NCBI GenBank assembly: GCA_964542855.1
Contig: CAZIWJ010000132.1
Coordinates: 1-9,963, forward strand
Length of the DNA: 9,963 nt
Direction of reading: 5' to 3'
From: CAZIWJ01 sp964542855
GTDB lineage: Bacteria > Bacteroidota > Bacteroidia > Cytophagales > Cyclobacteriaceae
The translations under genes were made by a program, and so were the position numbers. Position 1 is the first letter of the stretch. Every line of letters starts with the position of its first letter. The notes beneath the pieces were generated by a model. The model made no database searches. It saw only the letters and a program-made list of their open reading frames with translations, and was not told where the DNA came from. Below, one piece after another: positions 1 to 7,848 of this stretch.

Positions 1-92
1 TATAAAAGGCTACAACAGAATCGTTTCATTATAGTAAAAACGTAAACTGGTTTTTTTCCTCAGCATATTCCCTCACAATATCACCGGACTAC

Positions 93-986
93 TTATTTCC
101 AGCCGGTTATTCTTTTATAAATCAGGGTGCTATCGGTCATTTGCTTTACGGCAGTTTTTACTTGCTCTCTCAACGGGGCATCCATCTTATTGAAATTGGT
201 AAAATGCGTTTTTATAGTGAATAAAACAGTATCTGAACCAGGTAAACCGGTTAAGGTTTGCCGTTCATAGCGGATAAATATACCCTCATTTTTTTCTTCG
301 TTGCCGTAAACCGGATGATGGTTGAGTTCACAATCGGTTGTAATGCCCCAGGCAAAACGTACCCAGGATTTTTTACGCTTAATCAGCTGTTGAAGGGTGG
401 GAGCATACCGCCTCTTAAACTCACCCATATCCGGAACTGGCCCGTGTACGGCAAAAAAGGGTTTGCCAATTTTATCGGCTGGCGACCAGAAATTAGGGGC
501 ACATAAATGAATAGCACTCATGTAATCGCGGTCGTTACCATCAACCGCCCATAGGGCAATATCTTCCGGAATCAACTGGCAGAGTCCGTCTAATCCATCA
601 ATAAACGGAATAGGGTGGGGTAGTAACTGGTAAGTCGGGGTAAATGCCAGCGAAGCGAAATGATACGGATGGCTGAATATGGTGTGTTTTCCTGATTCAG
701 CCATCCTGAAAAGCGAAGGGTAATTGCTACAAAGGGTTTTCATGATAAACCGGCAAACAGCCTCGTATTGCCGGCTGGTAAAATGATGTTGCAGGTAAAA
801 CCTGCGAATGCCCCGGTACCGGCAGGCCATTTTGTTCTTTAGAACATCCGGGGTACGGGTATCGGGTTGAAAAATGAAATGGTCGGCGGCCCCGTTACCA
901 AACGAACGGGTAATTGGCGATAATCCCGGTTGCATGGAGTGTCCTTCCAGGTAGGGGTAGTAAACCGGTGGCTCTGGTAAATCCAT
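93..986 (-). CDS. DUF3445 / heme-dependent oxidative N-demethylase-like protein
   Basis: This 297-residue protein carries the signatures of the DUF3445 family, whose characterised members are heme-dependent oxidative N-demethylases built on a PAS-like heme fold. The visible blocks are LIPEDIALW (residues 138-146), HLCAPNFWSPADKIGKPF (160-177) followed by HGPVP (181-185), and the C-terminal RYERQTLTGLPGSDTVLFTI (239-258). No reductase or ferredoxin domain is fused, so electrons would have to come from a separate partner. No signal peptide or membrane segment is seen, so a cytoplasmic location is likely. The ATG at 986-984 shares one base with the TAA stop of the upstream DUF952 gene (986-988), so translational coupling in a two-gene operon is expected. 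Family membership is recognised from motifs. Retention of heme and demethylase activity, and the identity of the amine substrate, are inference. Confidence 0.82.
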   Translation of the reverse strand: MDLPEPPVYYPYLEGHSMQPGLSPITRSFGNGAADHFIFQPDTRTPDVLKNKMACRYRGIRRFYLQHHFTSRQYEAVCRFIMKTLCSNYPSLFRMAESGKHTIFSHPYHFASLAFTPTYQLLPHPIPFIDGLDGLCQLIPEDIALWAVDGNDRDYMSAIHLCAPNFWSPADKIGKPFFAVHGPVPDMGEFKRRYAPTLQQLIKRKKSWVRFAWGITTDCELNHHPVYGNEEKNEGIFIRYERQTLTGLPGSDTVLFTIKTHFTNFNKMDAPLREQVKTAVKQMTDSTLIYKRITGWK

Positions 987-1774
987 TAAAGTGGAGAGGT
1001 ATCAACGACTGCATCGGTGTTTAATGCCCCGTAAATATGAGGGAACAGGTCGTTTGCCAGGTTTTGCCTCTCTTCTTCACTTATGTCTTCCGGGTGGTCA
1101 GGAGCTTCAAACTTTACCGGTACCTTAACTTTTAAGGTGTCGATGTGCAAAACTACCCATTGGTTTTCTGTAGAAAAAATACCGGCTTTTTTTAAACCGT
1201 TTAACTGGCTGGCGGTAGAAGCGTGAATGAATCCATCGTTCGGGAAGCCGGAAGGGGTGTAATTGCCCCCGGATTTGGCCTGTTCCCATTCGGTCTGTTC
1301 AGCAACGTGATAAATAATGTTAGGCTGTTCCATATCGCTGTTTTTCCATGATTTAACAAAATTGATAAAGGCCTGTAAATTAGCACTAAATGCAGGAATG
1401 GAAAAGTCATATCGGGTTTGCCGAAAAATAATGGCCAGCGATGCATGTTGGGTGAAGCCTACGTAAAATGTAGCTAAACCGGCAACTACCCCGGTAAGCA
1501 GTAACCAGGGGTTGAGCAGGGTAGTGAAAATAGCCAGCAGGCAAAAAGAAGCTAATATACCCCCGGCCGAAAGCGGAACCAGCCACCGGCGCATACTTAA
1601 AAAAATATCCTGTATATCTTGCAGGGCAAAAGCAGTAATTTTCTGATTGGCAACTACATACAAAACATCCGAACCTAAAATAAGAATGTGGCGGTCGTCG
1701 TTTTCATGCCTCAGGTAAACAATGGCCACCGCCCGTTTCCTGATTTCTTCTACTTTTTGTCGGCTATATTTCAT
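986..1774 (-). CDS. Membrane protein with C-terminal DUF952 domain
   Basis: With the start used here the protein has 262 residues in two parts. The N-terminal half (about 1-140) is a small soluble segment interrupted by two hydrophobic helices (about 65-85 and 89-108), giving a hairpin in the membrane. The C-terminal part (about 152-260) is a DUF952 domain, shown by IIYHVAEQTEWEQA, GFIHAS, WVVLHID and the end motif FPHIYGALNTDAVV. DUF952 is uncharacterised. I recall it being grouped with ADP-ribosyltransferase-like folds, but cannot confirm this here. It usually occurs as a short stand-alone protein, so the membrane extension is uncommon. The ATG at 1774 is preferred because the reading frame extended to 1822 starts inside the divergent promoter region and adds 16 residues of no evident role. 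The stop overlaps the next start by one base. Confidence 0.8.
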   Translation of the reverse strand: MKYSRQKVEEIRKRAVAIVYLRHENDDRHILILGSDVLYVVANQKITAFALQDIQDIFLSMRRWLVPLSAGGILASFCLLAIFTTLLNPWLLLTGVVAGLATFYVGFTQHASLAIIFRQTRYDFSIPAFSANLQAFINFVKSWKNSDMEQPNIIYHVAEQTEWEQAKSGGNYTPSGFPNDGFIHASTASQLNGLKKAGIFSTENQWVVLHIDTLKVKVPVKFEAPDHPEDISEEERQNLANDLFPHIYGALNTDAVVDTSPL

Positions 1775-1830
1775 ACAGTGACCAATAAATTTTGTAATGT
1801 TGCAACTTGTTGACTCAAACAATTAACCAT
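1771..1830 (-). other. Possible 19-codon upstream ORF coupled to the DUF952 gene
   Basis: On the minus strand an ATG at 1830 opens a frame encoding MVNCLSQQVATLQNLLVTV. It ends with a TGA (1773-1771) that overlaps the DUF952 start in the arrangement ATGA. This is the classic geometry of translational reinitiation and could be a leader peptide. No recognisable amino-acid run or attenuator hairpin is present, and an ORF this short can easily arise by chance. It would be translated only if transcription starts upstream of 1830. Confidence 0.2.
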
Positions 1831-1831
1831 T
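1775..1831. promoter_or_regulatory. Divergent promoter region with two short palindromes
   Basis: These 57 bases separate the minus-strand DUF952 operon from the plus-strand nucleoside operon and must hold promoter elements for both, unless those lie inside the genes. GTTGCAAC (1799-1806) is a perfect 8-bp palindrome. It abuts TTGTTGACTCAAACAA (1807-1822), whose outer five bases on each side are inverted repeats (TTGTT/AACAA). The pair could be operators for a dimeric regulator. AAATTTTG (1787-1794) resembles the Bacteroidota -7 box TAnnTTTG with one mismatch and would place a start near 1801. I see no well-spaced -33 TTG partner, so the promoter call is weak. Confidence 0.35.
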
Positions 1832-3379
1832 TTGGTCAATCACTTCAATATCCTTCTGGCTACGGTCACCTTGTCGCTAGGTTGTTTGCTTGGCTGTAAC
1901 CCGGCATTCGGTCCCAACCAGCCTGCCGGTTATCCCGAAACCAGGTCAGCATACCGGGCCGAACGGGAAAAACTGGTAGCAGCCAACTCTGCCTACCGGT
2001 TTAGCAGCGACATCCAACTCTCCGGCGCCGAACAGCAATTAAACGAACAACTGGTAAACTTGCGCGATTCCATGATCGCTCAGTATAAACAAGACCAGTT
2101 TTTCCCCCCGTCCGAAAGTGTTTACAAATCGCTTGGTCATATTGAGAGCACCCGCCTGTACGATATGCTGTTTCGAATGCCCAAAGGGGGCGTACTGCAC
2201 CTGCACCCTCCGGCCAGCCTTAACCTCGAATGGATGGTTAATCGTACCATTTCCGAACCTTACTCTTACGTGTACTGGCAGGAAAACACGGAAAATTACG
2301 TAAAAGGGCAAATCCGGTTCTTCGCCGACAACCAGGCACCGGAGGGCTTTGAACCGGCTGCTGACCTGAATGAGTCTGTACCCGCCTTTCGCGACAGCTT
2401 ATACGCTTACCTAACAACCGGGCGGGAACTGGAGGCCGATTCATTCGATATCTGGGTAGAGTTTGAACGTTGCTTTCAGCGCATAAACGGGTTCGTACAT
2501 TACCAGCCGGTTTTTAAAGATATGTACCGCGAAGCCTTCCAGCTAATGACTGAAAGCGGCGTACAGCACCTGGAAATCCGTGAGCTGTTGTGGGCTGGTT
2601 TATACGACACGGAACACGAACAGGGATACTACAATGCCGATACCACGGTGAGGTATTACAAAGAGTTAATCCGGGAGGTAAGGCAAACTGTTCCCGACTT
2701 TTCCCTGAAACTGGTTTACACCAGCCTGAGATTTTTCGACGTTCCCACCATAAAAGCCGACGTTGAAGAGGCTTTTCGCCTTCGTAAAAAATATCCTGGC
2801 TTAATTAAAGCTTACGATCTGGTAGCCGAAGAAGACCGGGGCAATACAACCCTGCATTACCTCGATGCCTGGCTAATGTTCGATTCGCTGCAACAGGTAT
2901 ACAATATTGATTTACCATTTTGTTTTCACGACGGGGAAAGTTCATGGCCTGACGTAAAGAATTTATACGATGCTGTTTTGTTAAATAGCAAAAGAATTGG
3001 TCATGGATTTAACCTTTTCCGGTTTCCGGAGCTGCAAGAACAGGTGAAAGCAAAAGATATCCTTGTTGAAGTAAGCCCGCTAAGTAACCAGATCCTGGGA
3101 TACGTTGATGACCTGCGCCTGCACCCGGCTGCGAGCTACCTGGCCGAAGGGATACAGTGTTCCATTAATCCCGACGACCCGGGAGTGTTCGGCTACCGGG
3201 GGGTTACCCACGATTACTGGGCTGCTTTCCTGGCCTGGGGGTTAAACCTGAGAGATCTTAAGAAATTAATTATTAACTCTATAACTTACAGTAACCTTTC
3301 TGAAGAAGAAAAAGAAGTGGCCCTGGAAAGCTGGAACCAGCGATGGAACCAGTTCGTCAATGAAGCCACTTCAAGCTGA
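1832..3379 (+). CDS. ADGF-type adenosine deaminase, predicted lipoprotein
   Basis: This 515-residue protein belongs to the metal-dependent adenosine deaminase superfamily, in the extracellular ADGF/ADA2-like branch. It would hydrolyse adenosine or deoxyadenosine to inosine plus ammonia. A hydrophobic N-terminus ends in the lipobox LLGC (Cys22), predicting lipid anchoring outside the inner membrane. Zinc and catalytic signatures are in order: MPKGGVLHLH (His123, His125), CFHDGES (metal His366, catalytic Glu369), RIGHG (His391) and NPDDPG (Asp448, Asp449). KAYDLVAEED (327-336) and EVSPLSNQ (413-420) are further family blocks. The length and the long insert between 126 and 230 fit ADGF rather than cytosolic adenosine deaminases. 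The only available start is TTG at 1832 (or ATT at 1829), because TGA at 1811 closes the frame upstream. It is first in an operon with a NUP-family lipoprotein and a TonB-dependent receptor. Substrate preference is inferred from family. Confidence 0.88.
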   Translation: MVNHFNILLATVTLSLGCLLGCNPAFGPNQPAGYPETRSAYRAEREKLVAANSAYRFSSDIQLSGAEQQLNEQLVNLRDSMIAQYKQDQFFPPSESVYKSLGHIESTRLYDMLFRMPKGGVLHLHPPASLNLEWMVNRTISEPYSYVYWQENTENYVKGQIRFFADNQAPEGFEPAADLNESVPAFRDSLYAYLTTGRELEADSFDIWVEFERCFQRINGFVHYQPVFKDMYREAFQLMTESGVQHLEIRELLWAGLYDTEHEQGYYNADTTVRYYKELIREVRQTVPDFSLKLVYTSLRFFDVPTIKADVEEAFRLRKKYPGLIKAYDLVAEEDRGNTTLHYLDAWLMFDSLQQVYNIDLPFCFHDGESSWPDVKNLYDAVLLNSKRIGHGFNLFRFPELQEQVKAKDILVEVSPLSNQILGYVDDLRLHPAASYLAEGIQCSINPDDPGVFGYRGVTHDYWAAFLAWGLNLRDLKKLIINSITYSNLSEEEKEVALESWNQRWNQFVNEATSS

Positions 3380-3389
3380 TCATCCACTC

Positions 3390-4496
3390 ATGTATATGTT
3401 GGGCAATTTTATACGTATCTCGTTATTTTTTCTTTCCGGAACACTTTTCCTGTTCAATAGCTGTACCTCGCCGTCTGCTGAACCGGACCCTATTAAAATC
3501 AGGGTCGTGGTAGTGAATATGTTCGAGTTGGGAGAAGACTCCGGCGATACGCCGGGTGAAATGCAGTACTGGGTAGAAAAACTACCCCTTCCCGATACCC
3601 TGCCTTTTCAACAGGGATACCACCACCTGCGGTATAACGCTGAAAAGGGAGTGCTCGGTTTGCTAACCGGTGTGGGGAATATAAAATCAGCAGCCGCCGT
3701 AACTGCACTGGGTAACGATCCTCGTTTCGACTTAACCGAGGCGTACTGGCTGGTAGCCGGCATTGCTGGCGTAGATCCTGAAAATGCTTCCATCGGATCG
3801 GCTATTTGGACTGATTATGTGGTCGACGGCGACCTTGGGCACGAAATTGACCCCCGCGAAATTCCTGAAAACTGGCAAACAGGTTACCTGCCCCTCCGGG
3901 CCAACGAACCCTACGAACAGCCGCAGCCGGATAACGAAGGGAGCGTGTTCGTGCTGAATAAATCCCTGGCCCGATGGGCGCTGGAACTTACACAAGATTT
4001 ACCACTGGAAGATAATGAAGACATGCAGCGTGTGCGAAGCCGGTACATTAACCACCCGGAAGCGCAAAAACCACCTAAAATTTTACTGGGAGCCCAGCTT
4101 TCTGCTTTAACCTACTGGCACGGTAAATACCTAAACCAGTGGGCCAATAACTGGGTAGGGTACTGGACCCAAAGCCAGAGTGACTTTATATCCTCTGCCA
4201 TGGAAGATACAGGCACTGCCCAGGCACTTCAGTGGCTCGATAATGCCGGTAAAGCTGATTATAACCGGCTAATGATATTACGAACCGCCAGTAATTTTAC
4301 CATGCAGCACCCCGATATTTCCGCTGCAGTTAGCCTGAGCGGGGAAAAACTCGATGGTTCGCCCAGTTACTCGGCCTACATACCTGCCCTGGAAGCTGCT
4401 TACGAACTGGGAAGTAAAGTAGTAGAAGAAATCCTGGGTAACTGGGAAACCTATCGGGTAAACATCCCGGAGGCTGAAAACCAACAAACCAACTGA
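3390..4496 (+). CDS. Purine nucleoside permease (NUP) family lipoprotein
   Basis: This protein (378 residues from the first ATG at 3360) matches the NUP family first defined by fungal purine nucleoside permeases. In the 3360 numbering, conserved blocks are VVVVNMFELGEDSGDTPGEM (49-68), LLTGVGNIKSAAAVTALGND (101-120), VAGIAGVDP (132-140), YVVDGDLGHEIDPREIP (153-169), MEDTGT (281-286) and LRTASNF (307-313). It has only one hydrophobic stretch, the signal peptide, ending near FNSC (Cys35), so it is a predicted lipoprotein and not a channel by itself. The glycine-rich turn plus MED and RTASN motifs resemble sugar- and base-binding elements of the nucleoside phosphorylase superfamily, so a binding or cleaving role is plausible (inference). 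ATG at 3360 overlaps the deaminase gene by 20 bases. ATG at 3390 or 3396 gives a more usual signal-peptide length and no overlap, so 3390 is used. Confidence 0.85.
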   Translation: MYMLGNFIRISLFFLSGTLFLFNSCTSPSAEPDPIKIRVVVVNMFELGEDSGDTPGEMQYWVEKLPLPDTLPFQQGYHHLRYNAEKGVLGLLTGVGNIKSAAAVTALGNDPRFDLTEAYWLVAGIAGVDPENASIGSAIWTDYVVDGDLGHEIDPREIPENWQTGYLPLRANEPYEQPQPDNEGSVFVLNKSLARWALELTQDLPLEDNEDMQRVRSRYINHPEAQKPPKILLGAQLSALTYWHGKYLNQWANNWVGYWTQSQSDFISSAMEDTGTAQALQWLDNAGKADYNRLMILRTASNFTMQHPDISAAVSLSGEKLDGSPSYSAYIPALEAAYELGSKVVEEILGNWETYRVNIPEAENQQTN

Positions 4497-4542
4497 GAAT
4501 ACCATACCAAACAATTACCTGTCACACAATTACGATTAAATC

Positions 4543-7500
4543 ATGAAATACTTTCTACCACTTGTAATCCTCCTGGCTACAGTCCTTATCTCAGGCCTGT
4601 ACCCAGACCTGTACGCCCAGGGAACTACCACGGCCAGTATGAACGGAAAAGTTTCCGATGAAAACGGCGAAGCGTTACTCGGAGCCACCGTGGTGGTTGT
4701 TCACGAACCCACTGGTACCGAATACGCTACCGTTTCCAGCAACGGATTTTTCCGGTTAAGTAACCTGCGGGTTGGCGGCCCTTACACCGTATCGGCCTCG
4801 TTTGTTGGCTTTCAAACCTCCCAACAGGATAACATTTACCTGGAACTCGGGCAAACCTACCAGATAAACTTTACCCTGAGCGAAAGTTCTACCGAACTGG
4901 AAGCCGTAGAAATTATCGCTAACCAGGGCATCATCGATGGTAACCGCACCGGCTCGGAAACTAACGTGGATACCGAAGCAATTAATACCATTCCTACTGT
5001 AGAGCGCGGACTGAACGACTTTACCCGCTTAACGCCACAGGCGAATGTGGCCAATGCCGGGGCGGTGAATAGCGGTTCCATCTCCTTTGCCGGAGTGAAT
5101 AACCGCTTTAACTCCATTTTTATCGACGGGGCCGTGAATAACGATGTGTTCGGACTGGCCAACTCCGGAACGAACGGCGGCCAGGCAGGTATTTCACCCA
5201 TCAGCCCCGATGCGATTGAGCAAATCCAGGTAGTACTCGCACCGTACGATGTTACCCTCGGAGGGTTTGCCGGTGGCGGAATTAACGCCGTAACCCGAAG
5301 CGGTACCAACGAATTTGAGGGGTCTCTTTATTCTTTTTTCCGAAACGAAAGCATTGCCGGAAAAACGCCTACCGATAACCCGGACGTGGAACGCGAGAAG
5401 CTTCCCGGTTTTACCAACAATACGTACGGTTTTCGTTTAGGCGGTCCGATTATTAAAAATAAGTTGTTCTTCTTCACCAACGTGGAAATTCAGCGGGCCG
5501 AAGAACCCCGGCCTTTTATTCCGGCCGACTACATCGGTGATTCAGACGATATTGAACGCGACCTGGGCCTGATTCGCGATGCCCTGGATTCGCGCTACGG
5601 CTACGATCCGGGTGGGGTGTTGAATAATGCCCAGACTACCAAAGGCGAAAAGTTCCTGGGTAAAATTGACTGGAATATCAATAATAATAATAAGCTTTCC
5701 GTTCGCCACAGTTACGTAAAAGGAGAAACCAAAATATTTCCCCGGCCCGCTAATAACCGGGCGATTTTCGAAAATGTAGGGTATATCTTCCCCAGTACCA
5801 CCAACTCTTCGGCCATCGAACTGAAGACAAACGCTCAAAACTTTTCCAATAACCTGATCCTTGGAGCTACCTTCGTGCGCGACGACCGGGATATTTTGGG
5901 AGACCCTTTTCCACAAATCATCATGAATGATGGCAACGGACAGGTATCGGTAGGTACCGATAATTTCTCCTACTCTAATATCGTGTTCCAGGATGTATTT
6001 ACGCTTACCAATAACTTTAACCTGTATAAAGGAAAGCATACGCTAACATTCGGAACACATAACGAGTTTTTTAGAATCCAGAACCTGTTTACCATTTTCT
6101 CAACGCCCAGGTACCAGTATTTCTTTAATGGAATTAACCGATTCCTCAATAATGAGAATCCTGACCTCGTTCTTTTCGGGCACGAACAGGTAATTGATAA
6201 TAATGATGATGTACGACTGGGCGACGATGCAAAGCTACTGGGGCCTACTTTCGATGCTTTACAAATGGCCTTCTATGCGCAGGATGAAATCCAGTTTACC
6301 GAACAGTTTAAAATGAATATTGGGGTGCGTCTTGATATTCCCATTTTCCTGGAAGATGCTCCCGTAATTAACGATGACTTCAATAACCGGGCAGTGCCTT
6401 TATTTGAAGAGTTTTACAATTTGCAGGGGGCCCGGGCCAGTAAAACCCCGGCTACCCAGTTCCTCTTTAGCCCCAGGGTTGGGTTCAATTACGATGTTAC
6501 CGGTAACCAAAGTACTCAATTACGCGGCGGACTGGGCATCTTTACCAGTCGCGTGCCCTGGGTATGGCCCGGCGGGCAGTACATTCGTAACGGCTTAAAT
6601 AGTAGCTTCTTCGTAAGTGGCGGTTTACCGATATATACTTCACCCGACGAATGGAAACAAAACCTGCTGAATACCACCAGCCCCTCCGGTGATGTAGATT
6701 TATTCGTGGAGGATTTCAAATATCCGCAGGTGTTCCGTACCAGCCTGGGTATTGACCAGAAGCTGCCGGGCGGTATTATTGGAACAGTTGAAACCATTTA
6801 TACCAAGACCCTGAACAACATTGATGTTAAATCTATTAATCTTCGTCCTGATCCGGTTGGTAACCTGGAAGGAACTGATAATCGACCGGTATTCAATGTA
6901 GACGATCCAATCGACCCTACTTACACCAATGTAGTGCTGGTTGATAATACCAATGAAGGGTACACTTTTAACTTCACGGCCAGCCTGCAAAAACCTTTTG
7001 AAAATGGTTTAAGGGCTAACTTATCGTACTCATTTACCCGTGCAGAAGCACTAATTGATGGCTCCGGGTTTATCAACTACACCAACTGGGATAATCTGCT
7101 GAGTGTACAGGGAAGAAACTCCGCCCCGGTAAACCGTTCAATTTACGACGTAGGGTCGCGGGTAACCGCCTTCCTGGCTTACCGTAAAGAATATCTCGGC
7201 TTTGCCTCTACCACCATTAGTATCTTCTACAACGGCCAAAGCGGCCAGCCTTATTCCTACGTGTATAACGACAATGAGGAATTAACCAACCAGTCTACGA
7301 GTTCTAACAACCGACAGCTAATTTATGTGCCGGCCCAGCAGAGTGATATTAACCTGATAGATCGTACTGATGGCGACGGAAATGTAATTGCCACCGCCCA
7401 GGAGCAGTGGGAAGCCCTGGACGAATTCATTGAGAATGATGAGTACCTGAGCGATCAAAGAGGTGATTACGCAGAAGCGAACCTGGCCCGAACGCCGTTT

Positions 7501-7800
7501 GAAGGGGTGCTTGACTTAAAGGTAGTACAGGACTTCTTTATTGAAACTGGCGGAAAGCGCCACACACTCCAGCTAACATTCGATATCTTTAACTTTACTA
7601 ACCTTATCAATAAGGACTGGGGAAGAAGATACTTCGTACCTGGAAATACGTTTCCTTTAATTAACTTTCAGGGATTTGAAGAAAACAGCCTGAGGCCACA
7701 GTATACTTTCTCCGACCCGGGAGAACCGTACTCAATTGTGCAGTCAGGTATTTACAGCGCCCGCTGGAGTGGCCAGTTCGGAGTGCGGTACTACTTTTAA
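4543..7800 (+). CDS. Oar-like TonB-dependent outer-membrane receptor
   Basis: This 1085-residue protein is a TonB-dependent receptor of the Oar type. A signal peptide ends near YAQG (about residue 26). A carboxypeptidase-like regulatory domain follows at about 30-113 (MNGKVSDENGEALLGATVVV). LEAVEIIAN (119-127) is a candidate TonB-box region. The plug spans about 130-255 and carries FIDGAVNN, GISPISPDAIEQIQVVLAPY and GGGINAVTRSGTNEFEG. The remainder is a 22-stranded-type barrel region ending in the aromatic RYYF, a typical signal for barrel assembly. It would import a ligand across the outer membrane using TonB energy. Oar-family members have been linked to outer-membrane protein export and to peptide or colonisation functions, so the substrate is not set by family. 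The 46-base gap after the NUP gene implies co-transcription and suggests a purine nucleoside or base as ligand (inference). No SusD-like gene is adjacent. Confidence 0.9.
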   Translation: MKYFLPLVILLATVLISGLYPDLYAQGTTTASMNGKVSDENGEALLGATVVVVHEPTGTEYATVSSNGFFRLSNLRVGGPYTVSASFVGFQTSQQDNIYLELGQTYQINFTLSESSTELEAVEIIANQGIIDGNRTGSETNVDTEAINTIPTVERGLNDFTRLTPQANVANAGAVNSGSISFAGVNNRFNSIFIDGAVNNDVFGLANSGTNGGQAGISPISPDAIEQIQVVLAPYDVTLGGFAGGGINAVTRSGTNEFEGSLYSFFRNESIAGKTPTDNPDVEREKLPGFTNNTYGFRLGGPIIKNKLFFFTNVEIQRAEEPRPFIPADYIGDSDDIERDLGLIRDALDSRYGYDPGGVLNNAQTTKGEKFLGKIDWNINNNNKLSVRHSYVKGETKIFPRPANNRAIFENVGYIFPSTTNSSAIELKTNAQNFSNNLILGATFVRDDRDILGDPFPQIIMNDGNGQVSVGTDNFSYSNIVFQDVFTLTNNFNLYKGKHTLTFGTHNEFFRIQNLFTIFSTPRYQYFFNGINRFLNNENPDLVLFGHEQVIDNNDDVRLGDDAKLLGPTFDALQMAFYAQDEIQFTEQFKMNIGVRLDIPIFLEDAPVINDDFNNRAVPLFEEFYNLQGARASKTPATQFLFSPRVGFNYDVTGNQSTQLRGGLGIFTSRVPWVWPGGQYIRNGLNSSFFVSGGLPIYTSPDEWKQNLLNTTSPSGDVDLFVEDFKYPQVFRTSLGIDQKLPGGIIGTVETIYTKTLNNIDVKSINLRPDPVGNLEGTDNRPVFNVDDPIDPTYTNVVLVDNTNEGYTFNFTASLQKPFENGLRANLSYSFTRAEALIDGSGFINYTNWDNLLSVQGRNSAPVNRSIYDVGSRVTAFLAYRKEYLGFASTTISIFYNGQSGQPYSYVYNDNEELTNQSTSSNNRQLIYVPAQQSDINLIDRTDGDGNVIATAQEQWEALDEFIENDEYLSDQRGDYAEANLARTPFEGVLDLKVVQDFFIETGGKRHTLQLTFDIFNFTNLINKDWGRRYFVPGNTFPLINFQGFEENSLRPQYTFSDPGEPYSIVQSGIYSARWSGQFGVRYYF

Positions 7801-7848
7801 AGTAAAGTCTGTACGGAGAATTTTATGATGAGCAGGAATTCATGTAAC

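Noticed and set aside
1..45. Possible 3' end of a plus-strand gene entering the window (frame ending TAA at 43-45, or TAG at 32-34 in another frame)
   Set aside because: Two frames give equally plausible short tails, and there is too little sequence to support either.
36..57. Possible terminator AAAAAC / GTTTTT with a T run, downstream of the minus-strand operon
   Set aside because: The stem has a single G-C pair and an eight-base loop, so it is too weak to call.
5680..5693. AAT triplet repeat within the receptor gene
   Set aside because: Only four copies, encoding four Asn in a barrel loop. It is too short to suggest phase variation, and triplet changes would not shift the frame.
4857..6039. 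Long minus-strand open frames inside the receptor gene (4857-5309 and 5542-6039)
   Set aside because: They are antisense to well-conserved receptor plug and barrel sequence and have no recognisable domains.
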